A stretch of 6,383 nucleotides of DNA from the NCBI GenBank assembly GCA_945957305.1, contig CAMFLN010000198.1:1-6383 (forward strand). The letters run 5' to 3'. This document shows positions 1 through 6,110 of this stretch, piece by piece; positions within the stretch are counted from its first letter, which is position 1; each line of letters begins with the position of its first letter. The position numbers and the translations under genes were made by a program. Below the pieces are notes generated by a model, which ran no database searches, was not told the origin of the DNA, and was given only the letters and a program-made list of their open reading frames with translations. The stretch comes from an uncultured Planctomycetaceae bacterium (GTDB lineage: Bacteria; Planctomycetota; Planctomycetia; Pirellulales; JACPPG01).

Positions 1-1253
1 GCCATGAACGCGTCAAAGTCGACCTGCATCGTATGTCGTTTCGACTTCACGTAACGCTGGAACATCGCCTTGCGCTCGGCGTCGATCTGCTTATGCATTT
101 GCGCGTTGCTCGGCAAGGCATAGCGTCCGCACAAGTATTCGCCCACCAAGCAGGCCTGCCGTTCGGCGATGGGAAAAATCGCCCCCAGCGGCTGCAGCAA
201 ACCGATGAAGAACAGGTTATCGATTTCCGGCTGAAAGGTCCGCAGGTACAGCGGCAGGTCATTATCCGGCGCCGCCAGGAAGTTTTCGTCGAAAAAGGGA
301 AAGGTGACTTTGTAGCCCGTGCAATAGACGATGGCGTCGATCGGCTCGCTCGTCCCGTCAACGAAACGGACCTGGTCGCCGGCCAGTTCCGCGATATTCG
401 GCTTGGGTTTGATATCGCCATGGGCAATGCGATCCAGAATCACGCTCGACACGCTCGGGTGCGCTTCCATCAATCCGTGGTCCGGCTTCGGCAGGCCGTA
501 ATCCTGCATACGTCCCACCTGTAGCCACAACAGCGGAGCCAACATCCGGCGCGATAGCCACCAGGGAATGCCAGGCAGCACCCATTGGTCCGGTGGCCGG
601 CCCAGCAAGTATTTCGGAATGATGTGCGCGCCGCGGCGGGCACTCAGGAACACCTTGTTCGCGACGTAGCTGCACTCGACCGAAATGTCCATCGCGCTGT
701 TGCCCATGCCGACAACCAGCACGTTCTTGCCGCGAAACGCCTCGGCATCACGATAGTAATGTGAGTGCATCACCGTACCGTGAAACTCGCCGGGAAACGC
801 GGGCTCGGGCCAGCGAGGATCCCAATGATGACCGTTGCAGACAAAAAGCGCGTCGTAATCGCGGGTGGCGCCGGTCGACAGCCGCACGCGCCATGCACCG
901 TTGTCCAGCCGCGCGGCGTGGTCGATTCCCGTGTTGAAAGTGATGCGCTCGCGAATGCCAAAATGGTCGGCATAGCTGCGAAAATACGACAGCACCTGCG
1001 TATGGTGGCAATAGTTGGGATACTCCGCCGGCATGGGGAAATCCGAAAATTGCATCCGCGGCTTTGACGAGTCGATATGCAGCAGCCGGTAGGCGCTACT
1101 CACCTTGTTGGGATTGTTGTAGTACCAGTTGCCACCGATATCGTCACTGCGCTCGAAGCAGTCGAACGGCAGCCCCCGTTCCTTAAGAGCCTTGGCGGTC
1201 GTGATGCCGCACGACCCTGCGCCGATAATGCAGGAAGTTGGCAGTGAGGTCAT
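1..1253 (-). CDS. Flavin-containing monooxygenase (FMO family), C-terminus cut by the left edge
   Basis: Reading the minus strand from the ATG at 1253 gives 417 complete codons with no stop before the window edge. The FAD-binding GxGxxG motif is at residues 11-16 (GAGSCG). The FMO signature FxGxxxHxxxY(R/K) is at 157-168 (F157, G159, H163, Y167, R168). The NADPH-binding glycine motif is GMGNSA at 182-187, and the C-terminal FMO 'ATGY-like' motif is CTGY at 311-314. Family members use NADPH and O2 to oxygenate soft nucleophiles (amines, sulfides) in the cytoplasm. A tyrosine rather than the W of the Baeyer-Villiger signature at 167 argues for an ordinary FMO; the substrate cannot be read from sequence. 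Bacterial members are usually about 450 residues, so perhaps 30-60 residues are missing. No strong Shine-Dalgarno is visible before the ATG. The gene lies 54 bp downstream of the amidohydrolase gene on the same strand, so co-transcription is likely. Confidence 0.93.
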   Translation of the reverse strand, partial: MTSLPTSCIIGAGSCGITTAKALKERGLPFDCFERSDDIGGNWYYNNPNKVSSAYRLLHIDSSKPRMQFSDFPMPAEYPNYCHHTQVLSYFRSYADHFGIRERITFNTGIDHAARLDNGAWRVRLSTGATRDYDALFVCNGHHWDPRWPEPAFPGEFHGTVMHSHYYRDAEAFRGKNVLVVGMGNSAMDISVECSYVANKVFLSARRGAHIIPKYLLGRPPDQWVLPGIPWWLSRRMLAPLLWLQVGRMQDYGLPKPDHGLMEAHPSVSSVILDRIAHGDIKPKPNIAELAGDQVRFVDGTSEPIDAIVYCTGYKVTFPFFDENFLAAPDNDLPLYLRTFQPEIDNLFFIGLLQPLGAIFPIAERQACLVGEYLCGRYALPSNAQMHKQIDAERKAMFQRYVKSKRHTMQVDFDAFM

Positions 1254-1307
1254 GGAGTTTGCCTGTTGCAGCTAAGTCGCCTTAATGAATCGCCCATGCG
1301 CCGTAGC

Positions 1308-2801
1308 TCATTCCACGACACTCTGCGCCACCGGCGCCTTACGATAGTCGAGCGGCGGCTTTTGACCCGTCAGCAGTAAGGAGCGATAACCCTCCTTGCC
1401 AACGCGCCGGCCAAACTCGTCCTTGGCTGCCGCCACCAGTTCGGGACGGGTGAACAAATCGTAGGCAGTCGCCGCCAGCACCTTGGCCGCCAGAACCATT
1501 CCTTTGCGCCCGATCGTCGTCCCCCCGGCGGCGGTCGCTTGCCAACTATGCCCCGGCGTGCCGGGCACCCAGCAGACAGTCGAAAAACCGGTAGTGGGTA
1601 CAACCCAGGAAACGTCTCCCACGTCGGTCGATCCTTTGTTTTGCCCCCCTTTGTTGTCGAGCACGTCGCGCAGGCTGTCGAGCGGCGCGGGCTTGGCCAA
1701 GGTTGTTGCGATCCGCGCGGCGAACTTCTCCTCGTCCGAAGTAAAGCTAAGGTCGTTCAGCTCGCGCAGGTTCGCCAGCGTGACGCGTGACAGCGCATCG
1801 TTGGGCAGCAGCTCATTGGTGCCGCCGAGATACTCAACTTCCAGCTTGGTTTCAGTGGCGAGTGCCCCCGCTTCGGCGCACTTCAGCAGCCTGGCGTAGA
1901 CGCCGCGCGCGACTTCAGCCTGGGGATGACGCACGTAGTAATACACCTCGGCGAAATCGGGGACGACGTTAGGGGCGCCGCCACCGGCGGTGATAACATG
2001 GTGAATGCGCGTCAGATCAGGCGTATGCTCGCGCAGCAATTCGGCCGCGTAATTCGTCAACTCGACCGCATCCAGGGCCGAACGCCCTTGTTCGGGCGAA
2101 GCGGCCGCGTGGGCGCTCGTTCCGCGAAAGCGAAACTTGGCGGCAATCCGCGCCAGGCAGGTTGCGTCTCCTGCCGCGTTGCGGCTGCCAGGATGCCAAT
2201 GCAACGCAACGTCACAATCCTTGAACAGCCCCTCGCGCACCATGAAGACTTTTGCCGCGCCCCCTTCCTCGGCCGGGCAGCCATAGTAACGCACGGTGCC
2301 GGGAAGCTTGTCCTTCTTCAATTGTTCGGCCACTGCAATCGCCGCTGCGGCCGACGCCGTGCCAAACAGATGATGCCCACAGGCCTGGCCGTATCCGCCG
2401 GCCACGCGGGGCGCCTGCTCGGGCGTGGCCTGCTGCGACAAACCGGGTAGCGCGTCATACTCCCCGAGAATGGCGATCACCGGCTGGCCGCTGCCGGCCG
2501 TCGCGGTAAATGCGGTCGGAATGCCGGCGACGCCGCGCTCGACTTTGAACCCGGCGCCCTCCAACATCTCGGCCAACAGCGCCGCCGACTTCTCCTCCTG
2601 GTAGCCGGGCTCCGCCCACTCCCAGATTTTCAACGCGGCCTGCCAGGTCGGCTCCGACAAGGCATCAACAGCCGCCGGGAGCGCCGCTTTATCGGCTCGA
2701 CACGGGGTGCTGAGGACACCAGCCACTACGACGCCGTAGAAGGCCAATAATAGTGTGCGGAGAAGGTAATACTTGTCCGATTGAGCGCGGAAAATTCTCA
2801 T
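1308..2801 (-). CDS. Exported AbgB-like M20-family amidohydrolase/peptidase
   Basis: This is a 497-residue metal-dependent amidohydrolase, close in length and motif order to AbgB, the p-aminobenzoyl-glutamate hydrolase subunit (about 480 residues). Visible candidate metal and catalytic motifs, numbered from the ATG at 2801, are GQACGHH (C141, H143), CPAEEGG (E178, E179), LHWHPG (H201/H203) and GTPGHSW (H418). The middle part (about 218-330, from RFRGTSAHAA) matches the M20 dimerisation domain. Residues 1-36 form a signal peptide: basic n-region, hydrophobic LLLAFYGVVVAGVL, and a likely signal-peptidase-I site after CRA. AbgB of E. coli is cytoplasmic and works with AbgA; here there is an export signal and no AbgA-like partner in the window. 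A longer form from a TTG at 2822 exists, but the ATG starts directly at the signal peptide and fits the promoter better. Exact substrate is unknown; cleavage of an acyl-amino-acid or aryl-glutamate amide is the family-based expectation. Confidence 0.92.
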   Translation of the reverse strand: MRIFRAQSDKYYLLRTLLLAFYGVVVAGVLSTPCRADKAALPAAVDALSEPTWQAALKIWEWAEPGYQEEKSAALLAEMLEGAGFKVERGVAGIPTAFTATAGSGQPVIAILGEYDALPGLSQQATPEQAPRVAGGYGQACGHHLFGTASAAAAIAVAEQLKKDKLPGTVRYYGCPAEEGGAAKVFMVREGLFKDCDVALHWHPGSRNAAGDATCLARIAAKFRFRGTSAHAAASPEQGRSALDAVELTNYAAELLREHTPDLTRIHHVITAGGGAPNVVPDFAEVYYYVRHPQAEVARGVYARLLKCAEAGALATETKLEVEYLGGTNELLPNDALSRVTLANLRELNDLSFTSDEEKFAARIATTLAKPAPLDSLRDVLDNKGGQNKGSTDVGDVSWVVPTTGFSTVCWVPGTPGHSWQATAAGGTTIGRKGMVLAAKVLAATAYDLFTRPELVAAAKDEFGRRVGKEGYRSLLLTGQKPPLDYRKAPVAQSVVE

Positions 2802-2807
2802 GGCATC

Positions 2808-2836
2808 AGTGTACACGCACAAGAACCAGTCGCCAA
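2808..2836 (-). promoter_or_regulatory. Candidate promoter for the amidohydrolase-FMO unit
   Basis: On the minus strand TTGGCG (2836-2831) and TACACT (2813-2808) are separated by 17 bp, each matching 4 of 6 bases of the sigma-70 boxes. The -10 box ends only 6 bases (gatgcc) before the ATG at 2801, so the predicted transcription start falls on the start codon itself. This fits the absence of a Shine-Dalgarno there. The boxes are weak matches, so the call rests on spacing and position. Confidence 0.35.
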
Positions 2837-2872
2837 AAAGCGCAATGAGAACTGTGTGGTACGCTTACCCAA

Positions 2873-2890
2873 AGACCGCGGTTGCGGTCT
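2873..2890. repeat. 7-bp perfect inverted repeat in the divergent intergenic region
   Basis: AGACCGC at 2873-2879 and GCGGTCT at 2884-2890 are exact reverse complements around the 4-base loop GGTT. It lies 38 bp before the DUF1361 start codon and 72 bp before the amidohydrolase start, between two divergent genes. It could be an operator half-site pair or an RNA stem-loop in a leader. There is no U-tract on either side, so a terminator is unlikely. Confidence 0.45.
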
Positions 2891-2927
2891 GCGCCTTCAG
2901 CCCGTCACAATCTCGCCCCGGGGTCCG

Positions 2928-3545
2928 ATGCACTTCGACCTGGAAACAGTACGCCGCGCCTTGCAGCCTGACTTTGGCATGGGCTGGAATCTAGTGCTGG
3001 CCGTCGCGCCGCTTGCGCTGGCGATTCTCTTATTCCGACCGAATTGGCGGCGCGGCGTGCTGTGGTGGCTGGGCTTAGTTGCCTTTTGCCTGTTTCTGCC
3101 CAATGCGGCTTACACGTTGACCGACGTCATTCACCTGGTGCATCGCATCCGGCGCGAACCCTATTTGCCGGCGTGGACCGTGGCCCTGGTATTAATTCCC
3201 CAGTACGCCGCTTTCATGATGATCGGTTGGCAGGCGCACGTGCTCTCGGTGATGCGCTGCGCCGATTACCTGGCGGGGCTGGGGCGGCCTCGGCTGGTTG
3301 TTCCCTGCGAGTTGGCTTTGAACCTGATCGCCAGTTTCGGGATCTTCTTGGGTCGGTTCCAGCGCTTCAATAGCTGGGACGTGGTCAATCGGCCAGAACG
3401 ATTGGCACTGGCGACAATCGCCGACTTTACCCGGCGCAACCCGGTGGAGGTCATGGCCGCCACCTGCGGCGTTGTGACCGTGTTGTATTACGCCACGAAA
3501 GTCGTCAACCGAGCACTGATCGAATATGGCGAAAAGCGCTGGTAG
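2928..3545 (+). CDS. DUF1361 integral membrane protein
   Basis: This 205-residue protein has about five hydrophobic helices, at residues 20-36, 43-60, 82-103, 125-143 and 173-192, with basic loops between several of them. Two motifs look like the DUF1361 family: PNAAYTLTD at 58-66, and GRFQRFNSWD at 142-151 right after the fourth helix. DUF1361 proteins are inner-membrane proteins with no established biochemical role, and none is proposed here. The ATG at 2928 is chosen because the first helix follows it naturally; the in-frame extension up to the TTG at 2781 has no membrane or domain character and would overlap the divergent amidohydrolase start. Ribosome-binding signal is weak (GGGG at 2920-2923). 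A poor promoter candidate (TTGCGG 2882-2887, CACAAT 2906-2911, 18-bp spacer) lies just upstream and overlaps the inverted repeat. The gene is alone on its strand and runs convergently into the thioredoxin-fusion gene. Confidence 0.87.
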   Translation: MHFDLETVRRALQPDFGMGWNLVLAVAPLALAILLFRPNWRRGVLWWLGLVAFCLFLPNAAYTLTDVIHLVHRIRREPYLPAWTVALVLIPQYAAFMMIGWQAHVLSVMRCADYLAGLGRPRLVVPCELALNLIASFGIFLGRFQRFNSWDVVNRPERLALATIADFTRRNPVEVMAATCGVVTVLYYATKVVNRALIEYGEKRW

Positions 3546-3562
3546 TGCCCGCAGAACACTAC
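3542..3562. terminator. Small convergent hairpin containing both stop codons
   Basis: GTAGTG (3542-3547) and CACTAC (3557-3562) form a perfect 6-bp stem with a 9-base loop. The TAG stop of the plus-strand gene (3543-3545) and the TAG stop of the minus-strand gene (3561-3559) occupy mirror positions in the stem. On the plus strand three T residues follow (3563-3565). The stem is short and the T-run poor, so function as a bidirectional terminator is only possible. Confidence 0.3.
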
Positions 3563-4908
3563 TTTCCGCCCGACTCTTTTTCTGCCGTGGCGGGCTTTGA
3601 CTTGGCCGCCTTGGCCTTTTCTCCGGCCAGTTCCTTGCCTGCGACCAGGGTGTCGAGCTCCTTCTTGAGTTGCGCCTCGAGATTGGGGAGCAAACCGACG
3701 TGAACCGCCTGCACGGTGCCGTCTTTGCCCACGAGCACGGTCTGTGGAATCGCGTTGGCCTGGTAGGCGCGTGCGACTTCACCTTCCTTGTCCAGCGCGA
3801 TCGGCAACTTGAGCCCTGAGTCGTCGATAAACTTTTGGATGTCTTCCGGCGTCTCCTGAATATTCACGGCGTACAACAGCACGCCTTTCTCCTTGTACTC
3901 GGCAGCCACTTTCTCAATGACCGGCATGGCTCGCTGACACGGTCCGCACCAGGTGGCCCAGAAGTCGAGAATGACGACGTTCTTGTCCTTGAGCGCGGCG
4001 AGGTCGAGCTTGCCGCCTCCCAGCAGGTCGAGCTTGATGCCCGGCGCCGGCTTGGCCAACAACGGATGAGGCGCCTCGGGCCCGCCGCCGCGAAGTTCCG
4101 AGAGGTCTTCGATTCGCACAGCCCCATCCGGCGCTTTGAAGGCAAACGCGTCCGCGGCGAACTGCGGATTCTCTTGCCAATCGCTGTACTGGACGTTGCT
4201 CTCAACCTTCAAATTGGCAAAGGCCGGATTTCCTTGCGGCCCTTTGGCCATCTTCGCAAAAGCTTTGCTCAAGTCCGGGACGAACTGTCGCACAATCGGT
4301 TTGTCCCCCGCTTCGATCCACAGCTGCCAGTCCGATTCCTCCGAGGCAACCTTGATCAAATGGCATTGCACATCGCCGAGTTTTACTTCGCCGCCGTACG
4401 TGGCTGAGGAGACGTTCTCGAGCAACTTTGCGGCTGGGTCGTCGGCCAACATCGCTCCCGTGATAACGGCCGCGTTGCCCCCATTCAATACCGCGGCCGC
4501 GAGTGGGTTTGTCAGCAATTTATCCCAGGTGCGTTGATCTTCCGGCACAGGCTGGACAAGGTACTTGCCCATGGTCTTGAAGAAGATCGTCACTTCAGCG
4601 CCGTCGCTCACCAATTCTCCACCACCCGGCCCTGATTCCAACATAAAGGCGAGCTTGTCGGGTCGTTCGGCCTGCAGGTGCTGCGTGACATTAATGTCGT
4701 TGCTGTTAGCGCCCTGCGAGATGTGCATCTCGATCTTGATCGTGACATCGAATCCCTTGAGTTCTTTCAGGTGCTTCGACCAGGCGTCGACGACCTTGCT
4801 GACTTGCGGATCGATTTCCGCCGAGAGCTTATCGGCGGCGTGCGCCACTGCGAAGCAGGAAGACAACAGCACAGCGATGAATCCGGCGGCCACTTGACGC
4901 AAACGCAT
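3559..4908 (-). CDS. Exported DUF2092-thioredoxin (TlpA/ResA-type) fusion protein
   Basis: The 449-residue product begins with a signal peptide (MRLRQ, then hydrophobic 6-21, AHA at 22-24). Two export modes are readable: signal-peptidase-I cleavage after AHA, or lipoprotein processing at C18 in the lipobox-like LSSC (15-18). Residues about 30-265 form a DUF2092 domain, related to the LolA/LppX hydrophobic-ligand-binding fold, including the typical C-H-L triplet (C182-L184). A linker about 270-285 leads to a TlpA/ResA-like thioredoxin domain (about 285-420) with active site WCGPC (C321, C324) and the cis-proline loop AIPQT (P388). The last 25 or so residues are Lys/Ala/Glu-rich and probably disordered. 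Expected location is the periplasm or membrane surface, with a role in disulfide reduction or redox-dependent handling of a bound partner. The real substrate is unknown. The start at 4908 is supported by GAGGA seven bases upstream. It is transcribed as a single gene from the promoter near 5040. Confidence 0.9.
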   Translation of the reverse strand: MRLRQVAAGFIAVLLSSCFAVAHAADKLSAEIDPQVSKVVDAWSKHLKELKGFDVTIKIEMHISQGANSNDINVTQHLQAERPDKLAFMLESGPGGGELVSDGAEVTIFFKTMGKYLVQPVPEDQRTWDKLLTNPLAAAVLNGGNAAVITGAMLADDPAAKLLENVSSATYGGEVKLGDVQCHLIKVASEESDWQLWIEAGDKPIVRQFVPDLSKAFAKMAKGPQGNPAFANLKVESNVQYSDWQENPQFAADAFAFKAPDGAVRIEDLSELRGGGPEAPHPLLAKPAPGIKLDLLGGGKLDLAALKDKNVVILDFWATWCGPCQRAMPVIEKVAAEYKEKGVLLYAVNIQETPEDIQKFIDDSGLKLPIALDKEGEVARAYQANAIPQTVLVGKDGTVQAVHVGLLPNLEAQLKKELDTLVAGKELAGEKAKAAKSKPATAEKESGGK

Positions 4909-4950
4909 GACGAGTTCCTCGCTGGGCTAGATTTTCGATCTTGGGGGGTG

Positions 4951-5012
4951 GGAACCGGGACCGTTCCGAGGGAATGTTTCGGCCTGCCGCGACGACACTT
5001 CACGGCAGACCG
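4951..5012 (-). repeat. Two stem-loops in the leader of the DUF2092-thioredoxin gene
   Basis: CTGCCG (4984-4989) pairs perfectly with CGGCAG (5003-5008) across a 13-base loop, and three further pairs (4980-4982 with 5010-5012) extend it past one mismatch. A second smaller stem, GGAAC (4951-4955) with GTTCC (4963-4967), lies closer to the start codon. Both fall within the roughly 125-nt leader between the predicted promoter and the ATG at 4908. No known riboswitch class is recognised. A role in mRNA stability or translation control is possible, but GC-rich DNA often folds this well by chance. Confidence 0.35.
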
Positions 5013-5039
5013 GCTGCGATCCCGAGGAGAGTTCGGTAG

Positions 5040-5069
5040 ATTATAGGTAATACGCAGCCCGCAGGCGAA
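5040..5069 (-). promoter_or_regulatory. Promoter of the DUF2092-thioredoxin gene
   Basis: A perfect TATAAT -10 box reads on the minus strand at 5045-5040. The best -35 partner is TTCGCC (5069-5064) with 18-bp spacing, matching only 3 of 6 bases. Predicted transcription start is near 5033, giving a leader of about 125 nt. The 13 bases CCTATAATCTACC around the box (5047-5035) recur exactly at the efflux promoter on the opposite strand. Confidence 0.5.
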
Positions 5070-5084
5070 TTGGCGCAACTTCGC

Positions 5085-5104
5085 CCGAAATGTGCAGTTT
5101 TCGG
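5085..5104 (-). repeat. Hairpin downstream of the tetR-type gene
   Basis: CCGAAA (5085-5090) and TTTCGG (5099-5104) form a 6-bp stem with an 8-base loop, starting 29 bp beyond the regulator's stop codon. There is no U-tract after it on the minus strand, so it is at best a weak terminator or an RNA 3'-end structure. Confidence 0.25.
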
Positions 5105-5132
5105 CGGAAATCGCCGGCGCGGACCGGCCAGG

Positions 5133-5813
5133 TCAGCTGCCGGTGACCTCGCGAGGACCTCGTGACGCGCGCTCTTCGTCACTCAGCAATCCGCGCATGA
5201 CGATCTCGACCAACGACTGGTACTGTTCGTTCATCGAAACGCTGCGGCCGACAAAGTGGTTCGTGAACATGGTGCCATAGAGCAGGTTGCCAATGGCATC
5301 CATGATGCGCTCAACGGGCAGATCGGTACGGTATCGCCCGTCGGCAATCAAACTCTCGTGAACCGAGCGCCACTTCTGCCGATTCTGTTCGCGATACTCG
5401 AAATATGTCGGCTTGCTGCGGCTTTTGAAGTTCGCGCGTTCCTGGATAAGCAACTCGACGTGCTCGGGATGATCCTCGAAAAACTGCAGATACGCGCGAA
5501 TTCCGCGGGCAATGCGGTCCATTGCGTCATCCGTTTCGTCGGCGGCCTTGGCGACCACTTCTTGCATCTGCTTCATGCCGGCGTCGACGCAGGCGTAAAA
5601 CAACGCCTCTTTGCTGGCGAAATAGAGATAGAGCGTCCCCTTGGCGATGCCGATTTCAGCCGCCACACGCTCCATTTCACAATCGCTGTAGCCCAACTCG
5701 GCGAACAGCCGGGCGGCCGTGTCGATGATCGCCTGGCGGCGCTCTTCGCGCCGATCGGGCGTGCAACCATCGGTCGATGGGGAAGATTGAGATTGAGACG
5801 ATTGAACAGGCAT
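5133..5813 (-). CDS. TetR/AcrR-family transcriptional repressor
   Basis: This is a 226-residue one-component regulator, a usual length for the family. After a Ser/Gln-rich N-terminal tail (5-14) comes the TetR helix-turn-helix domain at about 25-72. It contains the family pattern of an alpha-1 helix (RRQAIIDTAARLFAELGY), then VAAEIGIAKGTLYLYFASKEALF at 50-72, with the recognition helix near IAKGTLYLYF. The rest (about 85-210) is the helical ligand-binding and dimerisation domain, which varies between family members, so the inducer cannot be predicted. The ATG at 5813 is supported by AGGGA eight bases upstream. The gene is divergent from an RND adaptor gene, and a 20-bp palindrome lies between them. 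By the usual logic of such pairs it represses the efflux operon, and perhaps itself, until a toxic ligand binds. Confidence 0.93.
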   Translation of the reverse strand: MPVQSSQSQSSPSTDGCTPDRREERRQAIIDTAARLFAELGYSDCEMERVAAEIGIAKGTLYLYFASKEALFYACVDAGMKQMQEVVAKAADETDDAMDRIARGIRAYLQFFEDHPEHVELLIQERANFKSRSKPTYFEYREQNRQKWRSVHESLIADGRYRTDLPVERIMDAIGNLLYGTMFTNHFVGRSVSMNEQYQSLVEIVMRGLLSDEERASRGPREVTGS

Positions 5814-5921
5814 CGAATCGATTCCCTACAAAAGGCTCGAAGCCACGCACTCCAGCCGGCCAGAAGTCCCCCGTCGGAGGCAGCGAACCGCCAGACTTGC
5901 GAAAGTGTCATCCGCGAGATA

Positions 5922-5949
5922 TTGCACGTGGTGGGCACTTGCCTATAAT
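5922..5949 (+). promoter_or_regulatory. Promoter of the RND efflux operon
   Basis: A perfect TATAAT box lies at 5944-5949. The best -35 partner, TTGCAC (5922-5927), is 16 bp upstream and matches 3 of 6 bases. Predicted transcription start is about 5956, immediately before the palindrome at 5965-5984, leaving a leader of roughly 155 nt to the ATG at 6111. Confidence 0.5.
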
Positions 5950-5964
5950 CTACCAGGACAGCGA

Positions 5965-5984
5965 CTGACTGACTAGTCAGTCAG
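5965..5984. promoter_or_regulatory. 20-bp perfect palindrome, likely TetR operator
   Basis: CTGACTGACTAGTCAGTCAG is its own reverse complement, centred between 5974 and 5975 on ACTAGT. Each arm contains two tandem copies of CTGA, so shifted sub-palindromes are nested within it. The size and symmetry suit binding by a TetR dimer or a pair of dimers. It lies 15 bp downstream of the TATAAT box, where a bound repressor would block initiation or early elongation. The cognate protein is inferred to be the divergent TetR regulator at 5133-5813. Confidence 0.7.
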
Positions 5985-6110
5985 CAACTTTCCCGCCCAG
6001 CCGTTCCTCACCCAGGCAAGTTGACTACGCCCCCCCACCTAAACTCCGAGCCGGCGATCATGCCGAGTGCTTTACCCACCTGTGACATAAAGACGATGGC
6101 GGAATCTCCA

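Noticed and set aside
33..524. 163-codon plus-strand open frame at the left end
   Set aside because: It lies wholly antisense to the FMO gene, whose frame carries all the family motifs; the plus-strand translation shows no domain or signal and is a shadow frame of GC-rich DNA.
1926..2450. 174-codon plus-strand open frame
   Set aside because: Antisense to the metal-site region of the amidohydrolase; Arg/Gly-rich shadow translation with no recognisable domain.
2781..2927. N-terminal extension of the DUF1361 protein from a TTG at 2781
   Set aside because: The extra 49 residues are hydrophilic and featureless and would overlap the divergent amidohydrolase start; the ATG at 2928 begins just before the first membrane helix.
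3835..4407. 190-codon plus-strand open frame
   Set aside because: Antisense to the thioredoxin and DUF2092 domains of the fusion gene; no motif, membrane segment or convincing start signal of its own.
5256..5948. 230-codon plus-strand open frame
   Set aside because: Antisense to the TetR gene and running through its upstream region up to the efflux promoter; its translation has no domain character, while the opposite strand has a clear helix-turn-helix.
5965..5984. Palindrome as a transposon end or attachment site
   Set aside because: No transposase, integrase, target duplication or second copy is seen; the position between a regulator and its likely target gene favours an operator.
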